Assembly: GCA_032871835.1 (NCBI GenBank)
Contig: CM065301.1
Span: 76,044,069-76,108,068, forward strand
From: Dipteronia dyeriana
Taxonomy: Eukaryota; Streptophyta; Magnoliopsida; Sapindales; Sapindaceae
Direction: 5' to 3'
DNA length: 64,000 nt
The notes under the pieces are model-generated. The model searched no databases and was not told the origin of the DNA. It was given only the letters and a program-made list of their open reading frames with translations. Shown here one piece after another: positions 1-11,619 of the stretch; position 1 is the stretch's first letter; each line of letters opens with the position of its first letter. A program made the translations under genes and the position numbers.

Positions 1-390
1 AGAATATTATCGAGTAACCCACTCAAGATAATGAGAGGTGAGAGAGAAACCGATTTCGGTCGAACGGCGGCAGCGGCGGTGCCTGAACTGGAGAAGAAGT
101 GAATCGATTTGTGAGGTGAGAAATGAGAGGCGCCGACGACTGTTTTTGTGTGAACAGAGGATGCGTGACCCTGACGACGGCGAGTTCGTGTGACCCCGAC
201 GACGGCGAGTTCTTGTAACCCAGCCGAAGATGGATCCGCAGCAGGTGGGTCGGAGAGAGAGAGACAAAAGCAGCCGACGACTGTTTTTGTGTGAAGAGAG
301 GATGCGTGACCCCGACGACGGTGAGTTCGCATGACACCGACGAAGATGGATCTGCAGCTGGTGGGTTTGAGAGAGAGACAAGTGGCCGAT
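1..390. repeat. Direct repeat of about 130-140 bp, no gene supported
   Basis: Two similar units lie at about 131-271 and 272-390. Both contain the string GCCGACGACTGTTTTTGTGTG followed by copies of a GACGACGG(C/T)GAGTTCG motif, a GAAGATGGAT block and a GAGAGAGAGACA tail. Open frames exist on both strands because the sequence is GC-richer than its surroundings, but they carry no recognisable domain. It may be the inner part of the PIF-like element whose right end is at 669. Confidence 0.55.
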
Positions 391-469
391 GAAATGTTTA
401 AGAGAGAGACAAGCGGTTGATTTCAGGGTAGGGTTTTTTTTTTATAGTTGATAGTTTTGTAAATTTAAA

Positions 470-669
470 AATCTTCGAGGGTAAAAATGTATTTTCCAGA
501 CTTGTCCCATGCATGGAACAAGTCTGGCTTAGGGTGTGAGGTGAGACAACTTTTCATGATTTTTGCCCCATGCTGTTCTGTCCCGTCCCATGTTAATGGC
601 GCACCAAACATGGGACAACAAAAAGTTGTCCCGTCCTGTCCCGTCCTTTCCCGCGTACCAAACACACCC
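470..669. mobile_element. Right end of a PIF/Harbinger-like non-autonomous element
   Basis: The stretch from about 490 to 669 matches 12604-12777 closely: the same order of TTGTCCCATG, GTGAGACAA, TTTTTGTCCC-like and CCCGCGTACCAAAC blocks, ending in CACACCC. The terminal inverted repeat at the right end is the complement of GGGTGTGTTTGGT. No left terminus is visible, so the element is truncated or starts before the window. The three bases after it are TCA, in line with the 3-bp duplications of this superfamily. Confidence 0.6.
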
Positions 670-672
670 TCA

Positions 673-1269
673 ACGACATCTCTATTTCTCCCTTTTGGAC
701 CTTGTCGTCTTGGCTTCCTCAACTCCACCGGCCCACCACCATCAACGACGGCATCAATTAACGTTTGGCCTCTCTCAGTCTCAAGTACACCACGACATCT
801 CTTCTCTCTGTTTTCTTTAAAAAAAAAAATTGTCTTCTTATTCTCACTTTCTCAGAACACGACAACTCTCTCTCTCGAACTTGACCTCACCGTCCGGACC
901 TCCTTAACGCCACCGCCGACCGCCATCAACTAGTTGTCTCAGCTGGAATCTCATTCTTAGGTAAAATTTATAGATCCATCTTTTTTTTTTGTTTAATTCT
1001 AACCTAATTAATTATAAATTTTGTTTGGGGTTTTTGTTTACCAATTAAATTTCGATGTTCTTCCTTGTTTAAAGGGACTGATCATCATCCATGCTACTAA
1101 TGAAGAGAAACCACACACACTGCTATTTTGATAAGACAATTTATATGCAATCTAGGATTTTACTCGTTATGGAATAACGTTACAATGAATAGTTCTAGTT
1201 TTGTTTAAAATAAATGGTCAAGGTTGCGAGCGGAGGATACAAAGAGAACAGAGAAAATTTCGTGTGTAA
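673..1269. other. Gene-free stretch
   Basis: CT-rich sequence at 660-960 changes to AT-rich sequence. I see a short ORF at 487-933 that overlaps the repeat but no family signature, RNA gene or promoter that I could defend. Confidence 0.4.
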
Positions 1270-1289
1270 CATTCTAGACGTGTTGTGTC

Positions 1290-1590
1290 TATGTGTGCTA
1301 AACCCGAAAAAATCGAACTGAACTGAACCAGTTCAGTTAAATCGGTTTGTGATCGGTTGACAATTGTTTATCGAATCATTTTTACAAAAACCGAATAGTA
1401 TCGGTTTTTTAACTGAAAAAATCGAACCGAACTGAACCAGTTCAGTTCAATCGGTTGACAATTGTTTATCGAATCTGATCGGATCATTTTTATAAAAATC
1501 GAATAGTATCGGTTTTTTATCAATTCACTCTAAAAGTGAACCGATCCTGGAGTGAACCGATTCAATCAACGCCACCCCTAGTGGTAGCAA
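1290..1590. repeat. Degenerate tandemly duplicated repeat, hAT-like end
   Basis: Two units of about 120 bp repeat the order AAATCGAACTGAACTG, CAGTTCAGTT, ATCGGTTGACAATTG, TTATCGAATC and GAATAGTATCGGTTTTTT. The right edge reads CGCCACCCCTAG, the complement of the TAGGGGTGGC terminus common in plant hAT MITEs. No matching left terminus is visible, so this is an eroded copy. Confidence 0.45.
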
Positions 1591-2042
1591 ACCAAGTTCA
1601 AGTTGGTGAATCCAGAAGCATAGACCCATCTGCACTTGACCCATGCAAACTGTCTAGAGGTTTGGCACTTGACCCAACTGCATTTATTGATAATAGTTAA
1701 GTTTACTACAATATATTATTGTTCGATTTATATATCCATCACATATCAGCACCTATACGAAAAGACAGAAAACAATTCACAACAAGACACAATTGTTAAA
1801 ATATATTGTGAAAATGTGAAAATGTGAAAATGTGAAAAATATATTACATAAGATGAAATAAAATTGATAAACGACAACTGAATCCAAAGCCGTCCATAAA
1901 TTAAACCCATTTGTATTTATTGTCCAATCGTCATTTTCTCCGGCTTTGATTCCTGAAACGTCACTATTTTTTTTTTTTGTCGAGATTATTTTCGTTACGT
2001 GCGTGGCTAAACTGACAACGAAGGCCTCTGTTTTCCAATTTC

Positions 2043-2050
2043 CCACGTGG
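2043..2050. promoter_or_regulatory. G-box (CCACGTGG) upstream of the EIF1AD-like gene
   Basis: A palindromic CCACGTGG lies about 230 bp before the start codon. This is the core bound by plant bZIP and bHLH factors. Function here is inferred from sequence and position only. Confidence 0.4.
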
Positions 2051-2150
2051 AAGATAGTCTTCTCATTGGTCTGTGATTTATAAACTAGCGACAACCAGTC
2101 CCTTCTCACTTGTGGGGAATCTAGTTATTTTCCCGAGAAATTACATAATT

Positions 2151-2217
2151 GGCCCAAGATGATTTACAATAGTTAATAGTGCACTGGTACAAATCCTGGT
2201 TTTTACAATTAGGGTTT
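2151..2217 (+). promoter_or_regulatory. Site II (GGCCCA) plus telo-box (TTAGGGTTT)
   Basis: GGCCCA at 2151-2156 and TTAGGGTTT at 2209-2217 lie 60-130 bp before the start codon. The pair is a known promoter signature of plant translation and ribosome-biogenesis genes (TCP-bound site II elements and telo-boxes). That fits the product encoded just downstream. Confidence 0.5.
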
Positions 2218-2279
2218 CTGGTGGGAATACCGATTGTAATCGAGACTTTAAAATTGTGAATTTAATTGAAAGAAAGATC

Positions 2280-3090
2280 ATGAAAGGAGGAAGGAAGAAT
2301 CTGAAGAGAGCAGCAGAGGAGCAAAGCTTGAGAGTTCAAGATGGTCAATGTGTTATGCAAGTTGTGTCTCTTAGAGGTTCAAATCTAATCGAGGTACTTA
2401 TTAACTTTAAGTTCAAAATTTTTTGATTTTTCTTGAAAATTTAGGTTATACTGCATGTGGGGTTGTTGATGTTCAGTGATTTACTAAATGAAAGCAGAAT
2501 AAATGTTACTTGTTTGGTTTGATTTCCATAAATGTAATGTGTAAAACTTAGTGTTGAATGTGAATCCAGAAATTTGTAGCTGCTATGAGCTTTTATGTTG
2601 ATGATTATATGCGAAATGTTTGTTCATTCTGTGGATTTTACCGGTGGTGGGATGGGGAGATGATTTAGGCAGTTATAGAATGTCATTTCCTTTTATTATG
2701 GTGTGTTAGTGGTTAATGGGATATGCCCAATATTGAATTAGGTCATCGAAGTTTGACATCCTGAACTCTCTCTTTAATAGGGAAATACCTTTTCGGTTGT
2801 GGAACTTAGATAGAGTAGTTATTGTTGTAAGGTGTGGTTTTAACTTTGGACACCTTTGTTTTCCTTGTTTATTTCCTTCTAGTGGCGTGCCATTTCCCCT
2901 TTGATCATGAGATTGCTTTTATGTTTATGTAATTATATGTTTCGAACATTTCATTGTGTTTCTCATACGCTTCCTATTTTTCAAGGTAATGGACGCTCAA
3001 TGTGAGAAATCACTAGCTCTGTTTCCTGCCAAATTTCAGAAGAGCATGTGGATAAAACGAGGTTTGTTTCAATTCTACTCAAGTAATGAG

Positions 3091-3140
<50 letters not shown>

Positions 3141-4196
3141 TTTTCATGTGAGTGGTAAAGAGAGCGATGCTTTCGATTATATAATGTGTTATTTGCTTCC
3201 ATTGACTGCTTTAATAAGTCATTCTATTGATAGCTTACTCAGTAATGAATAATTAATTCCAACTCGGGTTCTATTTTTCTCATTTCCTATACTTGCAATC
3301 TATATGTTGTCTTTGGGAAAACGGAAATTATGTGCTCTTAAAAGTAGTGGAAGCAAGGAAGCATCGTCTTTCAGAATATTGTAGTTTTCTGTCCAATTGT
3401 TGTTATACATTCTCTGATGAACTGAAAACAGTATTAAGTTTCTTTTCCACTGTGCAGGGAGTTTTGTAGTGGTTGATGAAAGTGGAAAGGAAAAAGCTCT
3501 CAAGGATGGTAGTAAGGTGGCATGTATTGTCACAAAAGTACTCTTTTATGAACAAGTTCGCTCGCTTCAAAAGTCTTCAGAATGGTATGTTTTCCTCATA
3601 ACTTAGAAGTAACAAATGATCAATATTACGTCATATGCCTATGCATCCTTGCTATTTCTAAAGCAAATACCAAACGGAACTAGTATTAAGAAGTCAAAAT
3701 CTAGTTCAATACTAAAAAAAGAAAGTGAACTCAAAACAGGCCTCCTAATATAACCAATGTGATTGCAATACTCAATTTAGACCTCATTCCATACATATAG
3801 GTTTGAAGTGTTGACGTTAACGTTTCCATCATCATATTCTTATTTAAAGCAATTATTAGTAGCGTCTTTTGTCGACTACTTAGCACGTCCACCAGCTCAA
3901 TTGTCATCTTAATTCATTTATTGTTGATTAAGCTTGTTTCTTTTACTTAAAGCAGGCCAGAAATTTTCAAATCTACAAATTCAAATGATTTTAATGAAAC
4001 TTTGGATTCACAAACCTCCCAACTTGAAGAGAATAATGAATCAAACTTGGCTGATGATAATGAAGAAGATGAAGATGATGGACTCCCTCCATTAGAAGCC
4101 AATACTAATAGAATCAATCCATTTGAGTGGCATTCAGAACCGGATTCGGGTTCCGATACAGATTCAGATTCTTGTACCAAAGAACATGAGCTATGA
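2280..4196 (+). CDS. EIF1AD: EIF1AD-like eIF1A-domain RNA-binding protein
   Basis: Four exons, 2280-2393, 2986-3061, 3458-3584 and 3956-4196, all with GT-AG borders, join into 558 nt and encode 185 residues. Residues about 18-110 form an S1/IF1-like OB fold. The hallmarks are the basic start (MKGGRKNLKRA), SLRGSNLIEV, FPAKFQKSMWIKRG, and VRSLQKSSEWPEIF, which closes the domain. The tail (about 130-185) is acidic, with runs of D and E and DSGSDTDSD. EIF1AD proteins bind RNA and have been linked to small-subunit ribosome work in animals; a plant role is inferred. Intron 2 holds a TTA microsatellite. All exons are intact, in contrast to the decayed genes downstream. Confidence 0.9.
3091..3142. 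repeat. TTA microsatellite in intron 2 of EIF1AD
   Basis: About 15 uninterrupted ATT/TTA units followed by an imperfect tail. It lies wholly inside intron 2 (3062-3457), so length changes would not alter the protein. Confidence 0.9.
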
Positions 4197-4388
4197 GAAA
4201 TGAAATGTCTTAACATGTCAAATTTTGTATTTTGCATTTCAGAAATGTAATTTTTGTACTTCAATTATTTGGAAATGCACATCAAACCTTGAAGGGTTTA
4301 TGTTCATTCATGTAAGATGGAGATGGTTGTTTGAAATATGAATTACATTTTCCAATTCCAATGTATATTTTTTAGTATTACAAATTTG

Positions 4389-7300
4389 GGAGCAGTGGAA
4401 ACATGATTCTACCTCCATTACTCTCTCTATATTTGAGGAGATTGTTTGAGCGTATGGGAGCAACGTAAGGCCAGGTAAGGATATCTTTGTTGCTTCTCTG
4501 AGTTAGTTTATGATTGTAAAATGTTGTAAGATTGGACTCATGTTATTGGATTTTTTCAATTCATAACGATATTTTTTTGCTTACATTTTGCTAGTTTATA
4601 GCTTTTGCAATCTGCGCCCACCTTGTTCGCTCAAGAACAATGTTCTAAAACACGTTTTCAGTATTGAGACGATTTCCTCTACTGAGGCGAGGCGTAAGCC
4701 TCAATGCGTATTGAGGCGTAAGCCTCATTAGGAAGAGATAAAAACTTAAAATACATAAAACAATCAATAAGTTTATAATTCATCATTCATAAAATAATTA
4801 AACAACCAATAAGATCATAATTTCATATTATATAAAACAATAATTAAGGTAATAAGTTCATAATTCAAATGGTAACCAACTAATCATATAAAATAACAAG
4901 TTTATAACGTTTTTTGGGATTTCGTTATTGAGACGGACTTATGAAGCGTATCGAGGCGTAAGCCTCATTGAGCAGTTACGAGGCATACGCCTCGTAACGT
5001 TTTTTTGAACAATGCTCAAGAATATGTCTTGGAATTTCAGAACTGTTTTGACAGAGCTCCCGCGGTTCCTTTTGAAGAGATAGAGACAATATTGCATGAG
5101 GATTTAGGGAAAGCAATAGAAAGTGTTTGTGAATATGTTGACCCGACACCACTTGCCTCTGCCTCTATAGCGCAGGTTTAATATCTGTACCATTTCCCCA
5201 CTTGCATATTTATTATCGATAATTTGATGGCTACCGATTAGATATGTTTGATATTCTGCTTAGGTTCATGGTGCTAGGCTTCGAGGTTCCCAAGAGGATG
5301 TAGTTATAAAGGTCTTGAAACCTGGAATAGAGGATGTTTTAGTGGCGGATCTGAACTTCGTTTATGTTGTTGCTCGCATATTGGAGTTCCTTAATCCTGA
5401 ACTCAGCCGTACATCACTCGTAAGTTGTGGACTGCAATCCTTCTATTGAAATTTGAAATTATAGTTAATGACCTCCATGGTTTTAACATCCTAGGAATTC
5501 TAGGATATATTTGATTCCCTTTAATTATCTGTATGTATCTTCGTTTTCTTCTTATTTATCTTAGTCGATCTGTTGGTTTTACTTTATCTAAGTACCTTCT
5601 TTTATTAATCATCATTTATCCTGTAGAAATGGTAATATCTTGCAGTTGCTAACATTTATCCGTTCGAAAGGTTGGCATTATTAAAGACATACGAGAGTCA
5701 ATGCTTGAAGAAGTTGACTTTAAAAAGGAGGCAGCAAACATTGAGTACTTTAGGCAATATCTAGAAATCGTGGGACTTGAAAGGCAAGCAACAGCTCCAA
5801 AAGTATACCACCACTGCAGCACACGGCATGTTCTGACAATGGAGAGGCTGTATGGGTTTCCCCTTACTGACCTCGACTCTATAAGCTCTTTTGTTTCTAG
5901 TTCAGAGACCAGCCTTATAACTGCCCTTAATGTGTGGTAGGATATTTCTAATTCATGTACTTGCAAAATTTCATATTTATTAGTATATATGGGTCAAAGT
6001 TAAAAATACTTAAAATCTTAAGTATGTGAATATGAAACTTGTCTGCAGGTTTGGTAGTCTGCTTGGTCGTGAGACCATCCATGCGGATGTCCATGCAGGC
6101 AATCTGTGGGTGTTACGTGATGGACGTATTGGGTTTTTTTATTTTGGTGTGTTTTTTTTTTCTTCTTACTTCATTCACAGTTGGCTTAGAACTTTGGTCT
6201 CATTTTAAGATTCTTTGATTTGTCAAGAGGATCAATTGTATTTTATGGATTAATTTATTGGATTGTGTACTTGTTAGTCTATTCAATCATCCTCAACGTT
6301 TTTTTATACCCGCCACAAAATGTTCGAAGACATTGGTATAAATTTGTGACACAATGCAGTTAGTTGTTCTGTTTTTTTTCTTCGTTAAAGTAGTGTGGAG
6401 TTTGTGTATCATAAACAAAAATAGTAATATTGATGATTGTGCAAGGCAATGATTCATATATGTATTTAAGCAATCTCAACTTATAGGAATTGTTGGATGC
6501 ATATCCCCAAAGACATGGGCCACTATGGATGTGTTTTTGGCATCAGTTACAACTGAAGAATACGAGCCAATGACATCATCCTTGATTGCGATGGGTGCTA
6601 CGGGCAAGGATGATGATGATGTTAAGGCCTTTGCAAGAGACTTGGAAAAGATATTTTCATCTATTCAGGCGAGCACTTTAACTTTACAATACTTTCGTTT
6701 TATGTCTACTAAAGTTTTGGTTGTGAATTGTGATGTCTTGATTACTTCTACATTCTATTGAGATAATTTTGACTATCTATAACTTTATTGACCAAATAAG
6801 CAATGAAAATACTGAATTCACACATGATTCTTATAATCTAAATCAGTCTTTATTTTGAATGAGTGCAGGAGCTGGATACAGAAATAGTTGTTGCAACAGC
6901 CAGGGGACAGCCACAAATGCAACAGCTGTCTCAGCAAACGTAATCGTTGATGAGAGACAGATGAATGCACTCTTTCTTGATGTGGTAGGCCAATCTGTTG
7001 AAATCTGTTATAGAAAGTCCAGTATTTTAGGCTTGCAGGACAGTTAACACTGGCTTTCTAGTAATCTAGTCCCAACAATTTATCAATAAATGCAAAAACT
7101 TCACATAAGATGAGAGAGTTGTTTTAACATTGTCTTTAGTTGTCCTCCGTCTTTAAAATGCATGTGGCATTAAAATTCTGTCAATTCATCAACTTTTTTA
7201 GGTGTGCCAGTCAGTCTGAAGCTGACGATATACCACTTCTGAACTTATTCCATACTTCTAACCTAAGTTCATTTCTCTGCATCAGAGATTCAGGTTAATG

Positions 7301-7452
7301 AATCATATGGACTGAGGTTTGCCAGGGAGTTTGCAATTCTCATGAAGCAGCTTCTGTATTTTGATCGGTATACCCGGTTGTTGGCCCCCCAAGATGAACA
7401 TGTTAAGGGACCAGAGGATTTCCATAGTCTCAAATCGAAGAAGCAACTATAG
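4389..7452 (+). pseudogene. ABC1K9: Decayed ABC1-family (aarF/UbiB-type) plastid kinase, ABC1K9-like
   Basis: Exon remnants lie near 4389-4474, 4595-5175, 5264-5419, 5671-5936, 6049-6146, 6487-6668, 6869-6984 and 7294-7452. Together they read as an ABC1 atypical kinase like Arabidopsis At5g05200: FERMGAT, FQNCFDRAP, PTPLASASIAQVHGARLRG, VVIKVLKPG, LEEVDFKKEAANIEYF, TMERLYG, HADVHAGNLW, then FDRYTRLLAP near the end. The 5' exons (transit peptide and start) are absent. Lesions: a TAA at 4466-4468 beside a short deletion, a frame change near 4605, a 377-bp transposon in exon 2, a DFG motif read as YFG (TAT at 6140-6142), a GC donor at 6669 and a frameshift near 6910. Because it keeps its introns, it is a duplicated, not a processed, pseudogene. 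A working copy elsewhere is inferred. Confidence 0.85.
4638..5014. mobile_element. 377-bp hAT-like MITE inside an exon of the ABC1K pseudogene
   Basis: The element starts CAATGTTC and ends GAACAATG, an inverted repeat with one mismatch. CTCAAGAA is duplicated on both sides (4630-4637 and 5015-5022), the 8 bp expected of hAT. Removing the element and one duplicate restores a continuous reading of LFAQEYVLEFQNCFDRAP. Inside are several copies of the palindrome GAGGCGTAAGCCTC. Confidence 0.85.
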
Positions 7453-7639
7453 GGACAGTTTCAGATGAACATCATCCCGAGTATACTATAGATGTAATGC
7501 TATAGGTACAGTTTCTAATATATGTAAATGAGCTTATACTTATGCATATTGAAAAGTAGGATGGAGAATGAAGACATATTCTATTTGATATACTTATGCA
7601 GTTTTTATCGGATCATCTTAGGTTCAAGTGTCCCAACGT

Positions 7640-7745
7640 AAATGTATTTACGTCAATACCAACTTGCTTAGTTGGTGAAGTCTGTTACAGTTACTTATGA
7701 GGTCTTGGGATCAAGTTCTACTCACACTAGTGTTTGGGGGAGTTG
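7640..7745 (+). repeat. Possible tRNA-derived SINE head
   Basis: CTTAGTTGGTGAAG (about 7666-7680) resembles a pol III A box. GGGATCAAGTTC, about 30 bp later, resembles a B box. The rest of 7453-8353, the spacer between two convergent pseudogenes, shows nothing else I can name. Confidence 0.3.
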
Positions 7746-10059
7746 TATTAAGGAGAAAAAATAAATTATAATGATAATATCTTCTTGCAACAATGTCTCA
7801 AAATGTCTTCTTTGTGAACATTTGAGTGATGTCTCAATATATGGATCAAAATATCAATAAATTCGAGTGATGTTGAAACTCGTTAGCAGTTTGTTGAATG
7901 TTTATACAGTACTTGTGACTAATTTTTAAGTCAAATTTTTGTCTTTCATATGTTTGGTAGACACTAGACACTAAATACACATAAATTTGAATATTTATTA
8001 TACAGAGACAAAGTGATCAACTGTAGTACACAAATTGAGACGGAATCTTCTTCTCTAGTAAATTTCTCTACCATACAAAATTCAATAAGCTTGATTTGTA
8101 ATTCTAATATGTATACTCCTGAACAATGAGATAGATTCTATGCAACCTATACGAACAAATCGGAAGAAACTATCGAGATTGTGAAAAACCTTCAAACACA
8201 TCAGGTGAGAAGCACATTATTGAATTTCAGTTTGTCAAAAGTTGCAACTTTCATGAGGTCTTGATTACTTAATGTGTGGAGTTAGCTCTCGGTGCAAGAC
8301 GGATCACCAGACCCAGCTTGTCCTGGAGAAAGAAGGATCATCTGACCCTCTATTCACTTGGCTTGGTGAATTGTACCCATGAGCCAATGGAGGGGTGAAT
8401 CCGTTTTTCCTGTAAGCTCCTCTATTTCGGAGGATGCTTTCCCTGATCTGGACTTGCTGGAGAAAGTTCCAGCTGATTTGTAAGTTTGCACAGGACTCTT
8501 GTTCTTCTTTTGAGACTGATTTGGAACAAACCGGTTTCCCTCTTTCATCGACTCCAGAGAATCATAGGACATGTTTCGGGCATTTGCATTCCCCCGGATG
8601 TTAAATGATGCGAGGAAAACGGGATCTCCATCAGTTGGGTGACTTTTAGAGTATATTAGTCCGCAATCTTCTGAACAGTATACAGGATCAGCTTGTGGAT
8701 AATCATTGCCATAAGAACTCGAATTTCTACTATTAACAGCATCCCTATAGTCAACAACCTCACTTCGCAAGGGAGCTTCAGCCTTTGGCACGTAAGGAAC
8801 TACATGAATTCTGTTTTTGAGTAAAAACTTGAGTACCTCAGAACAAGCACCGCACTTAAGCTGATGGAACCTCTTTTTAAAGAGGAGAAAATCTGCAGGT
8901 AGCTGCAGCGGTTCAACGGTAACAAATTACAAAAGGCATGTCACCAGCTGTAGGTCGGAGATGTCGCTTGACCAACTAAATTTGCTCCTTAACATGTCTT
9001 TTCACATGATACTCTTCATGCCTTTGAACATCAGAATTAGTTTCCCGGTAGCATATCGGAAACTCAGAGTCTGTAAACTGCTAGGAATTGAGGGTCAAGA
9101 TCTGTGAGAACTATAACTGTGATCGGGGTGGAACATACAAAATCCTCTGCTATGAGAATGGATAGGCGTAGGCAACTGTGTGGAGAATTGCCAGTCTTGT
9201 GGACAACAATGGAAACAAGAATTGTCAATACACTGTCTATTGTTTGTTACCTCTCCTGAAAAAGGTACGTGTGAGTATTTATATTGATGAGACCAGTTGC
9301 TTCCCAGCCTGTATCTCTCAGGATACCTAAGGTAGTTTAATTCGTGAGAAATTTCTTCCTCAGATATCTCAGGACTATAGTATGCAGAAGCGTACATTTC
9401 CTTTCTGGTAACTTCAGAGGAACCCCGAAAACCTGTCCTGTTAACTTCAGCAGTTTGATCCTTTCTTGTTGACTTGAATGGTTATGGAACTCATCCTGCA
9501 GTTGACTGGAAGCACTGCCACTTTTGTAACCTGCAGCTAGATAATCTCTTTGATAGAAAGAAGCCAGATCCTGAAATTCATCTCTCTCAAATCTTGTATC
9601 GTTTCTAACTGCAGCATGGCCATGTCTTATTGATTCTCGCAGCAACTCATCTCGAACCCACTTCCACAGCATAGTAGAGATTCCTCGTTGGACGTCGTGT
9701 TTCAGGATTTCCATTCACCAGGAACTTGTCCCTTTGAGACCTAATTTCTTCAGATCTCACAAACTTGTTAGGATTCTTGTATGATTTTACGTGTTGCTTG
9801 GGGACTTGGTCATTGACACCATCAAAGGAAGAGACACTGCCATCATAATAAGCATGAAAGTTTCTGATTGATGGGGATTTTGACATATAATCAAGTGTAC
9901 CGCTAAACTCAGAGCTTGGACTGAAATAACTGGTATTTTCAAATGTCTCGTTAGACTTTATATGATCGTAACCACGTTTAAAACTTGTTAGAAGTTGCTT
10001 CAGCTGTTCTCCTGCTGGCCTATGAGAAGCAACATCAACTTCTGGCTTCGATTCCACTA

Positions 10060-10870
10060 ACTGTGAGCTCTGATCATTTACTTCTACATCTGAATTAGCT
10101 CCAAATGCATCACTAGACCTTACACTGTCTAACCATTTTCGAAAGTTGTCCCAAGTTGCTTCGGCTGTTCATCAGGAAAAGAATGTCTGATGAAACGCTT
10201 TCTCCGGCAAATTATTTTTCGTGTAACCAATGGTGCATTTGAGCTTCTTGAAGTTGAATCACTTTCATTATTAATGTACTTCCGCCAAGTGTGAGCTCTT
10301 ATCATTTATTTCTACCTCTGAATTTGATTCAAATGCATCATTAGACCTTACAGAGTCATAACCATGTTTAGAATCTGTCCGCAATTGCTTTGGATGCTCA
10401 TCGGGAGAAGACATAAGAACGTATGATGAAACGCTTTCTCCTGCCGGCGAGTTATTTCTCGTGTAACCAATGATGAATTTTCAGCATTTGAGCTTCTGGA
10501 AGTTGAATCACTCTCATCATTAATGTCAACTTCCGGCTTAGCTTCCGCCAAATGTTAGCTCTTATCGTTCACTTCTACTTCCGAATTTGTTTCAAATGCA
10601 TCATTAGATCTTAGAGAGTCATAACCATGTTTAGAATTTGTCCGCAGTTGCTTCAGATGCTCATCAAGAGAAGATATAAGATCGTCTGATGAAACGCGTT
10701 CTCCTGCTGGCCTTGTAACCAATGCAGCATTTTCCACATTCGAGCTTCTGGAAGTCGAATCACTCTGATCATCAATGTCAACTGCCGACTTAGCTTCTGC
10801 TGACTGTGAGCTCTCATCATTTACTTCTACGTCTGAATTTGCTCCATTCAATTGTGATGCATCTCCATTC
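10060..10870 (-). repeat. Internal repeats of the EDR4-like coding region
   Basis: A unit of roughly 230 bp occurs about three to four times in a degenerate form. Each encodes a version of VDI(N/D)DESDSTSRSSN, LVTR, a KQL segment and GYD with an SND/SNE motif. The unit edges also coincide with several frame breaks. Repeats in this acidic part are known to vary among EDR4 relatives. Confidence 0.6.
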
Positions 10871-11166
10871 CCACAAGGAGCAAACTCGGTCGATGAACAA
10901 AACTTATCGGAAACTCCAGGCTGATTGATATTGCAATCCCAAGACTCATTGTGATAACTCTCATCATTTTGATCTTCATTTGATGAGTTCACACCTCCAG
11001 ACTTCTCTCTAGTACAATCACTGGATATATCTTGATCCCTTCTAATGTTTCTGTCCAAAGAACGCTCACCCGAGGAAATAACAGATGATGTCTGATTAGA
11101 ATCAGTAGAGTTCTTAGCTTCCACGTGATCTGACTCGATCATCTGAGCAACTTCAGTTCTTTTGGC

Positions 11167-11393
11167 ATCATTCATTTGATTTTTCACTACAGGGCGGTAA
11201 AAAGAATCGATACAAGTTAATAAACAAGCTTCCTATATAACAAGATTAACAGCTAATTATACTTAATGAAAGATCATAGCATCATTCATTTGATTTTTCA
11301 CTACAAGGCGGTAAAAGAATCGATACAAGTTAATAAACAAGCTTCCTATATAACAAAATTAGCAGCCAATTATACTTAATGAAAGATCATAGC
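11167..11393. repeat. Tandem duplication of 114 bp
   Basis: 11167-11280 and 11281-11393 are near-identical, beginning ATCATTCATTTGATTTTTC and ending GAAAGATCATAGC, with a few substitutions and one indel. The first copy includes the end of the EDR4-like exon and the start of its intron, so the duplication straddles the splice acceptor. Confidence 0.9.
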
Positions 11394-11619
11394 AGTAATC
11401 AGAACTCATGCCATTAAATTTATACAAAACAATGGAATGATATAGCAACATAATCAATAAATCGAAGAATCGAAATGGTTAGTTCAAACTTCTTACAGAG
11501 GCATTACCTCGGAGAACTGTGTTACATCCTCCACACTTGTACAATGGAACATCAGCTGGCTCTGGAAGAAGTATCTGACATTTAGGACACAACTAATCGA
11601 ACCTTGACATTTGATCCAA

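Larger units (their letters stand above)
8354..11605 (-). pseudogene. EDR4: Decayed EDR4-like gene (DUF3133 zinc-ribbon protein)
   Basis: Read on the minus strand, 11511-11605 encodes the N-terminal zinc ribbon (CPKCQ, then YKCGGCNTVLR). 8354-11187 encodes the acidic Ser-rich middle, a DELLRESIRHGH segment, a CFHCCPQDWQ segment and the DUF3133 block (RPTAGDMPFVICY, LKCGACSEVLKF). ENHANCED DISEASE RESISTANCE 4 of Arabidopsis (At5g05190) has this order and regulates defence. Here the start codon is displaced, two bases are missing before the first CPKC, and frames break near 10050, 9660, 9440 and 8925. The last break destroys a Cys pair of DUF3133. No intact product is possible. It lies tail to tail with the ABC1K pseudogene. 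In Arabidopsis the two loci have consecutive numbers, so the pair looks like one ancestral block. Confidence 0.8.

Noticed and set aside
7..933. Long frames on both strands near the window start
   Set aside because: They overlap repeat units and the PIF-like element, disagree between strands and have no domain.
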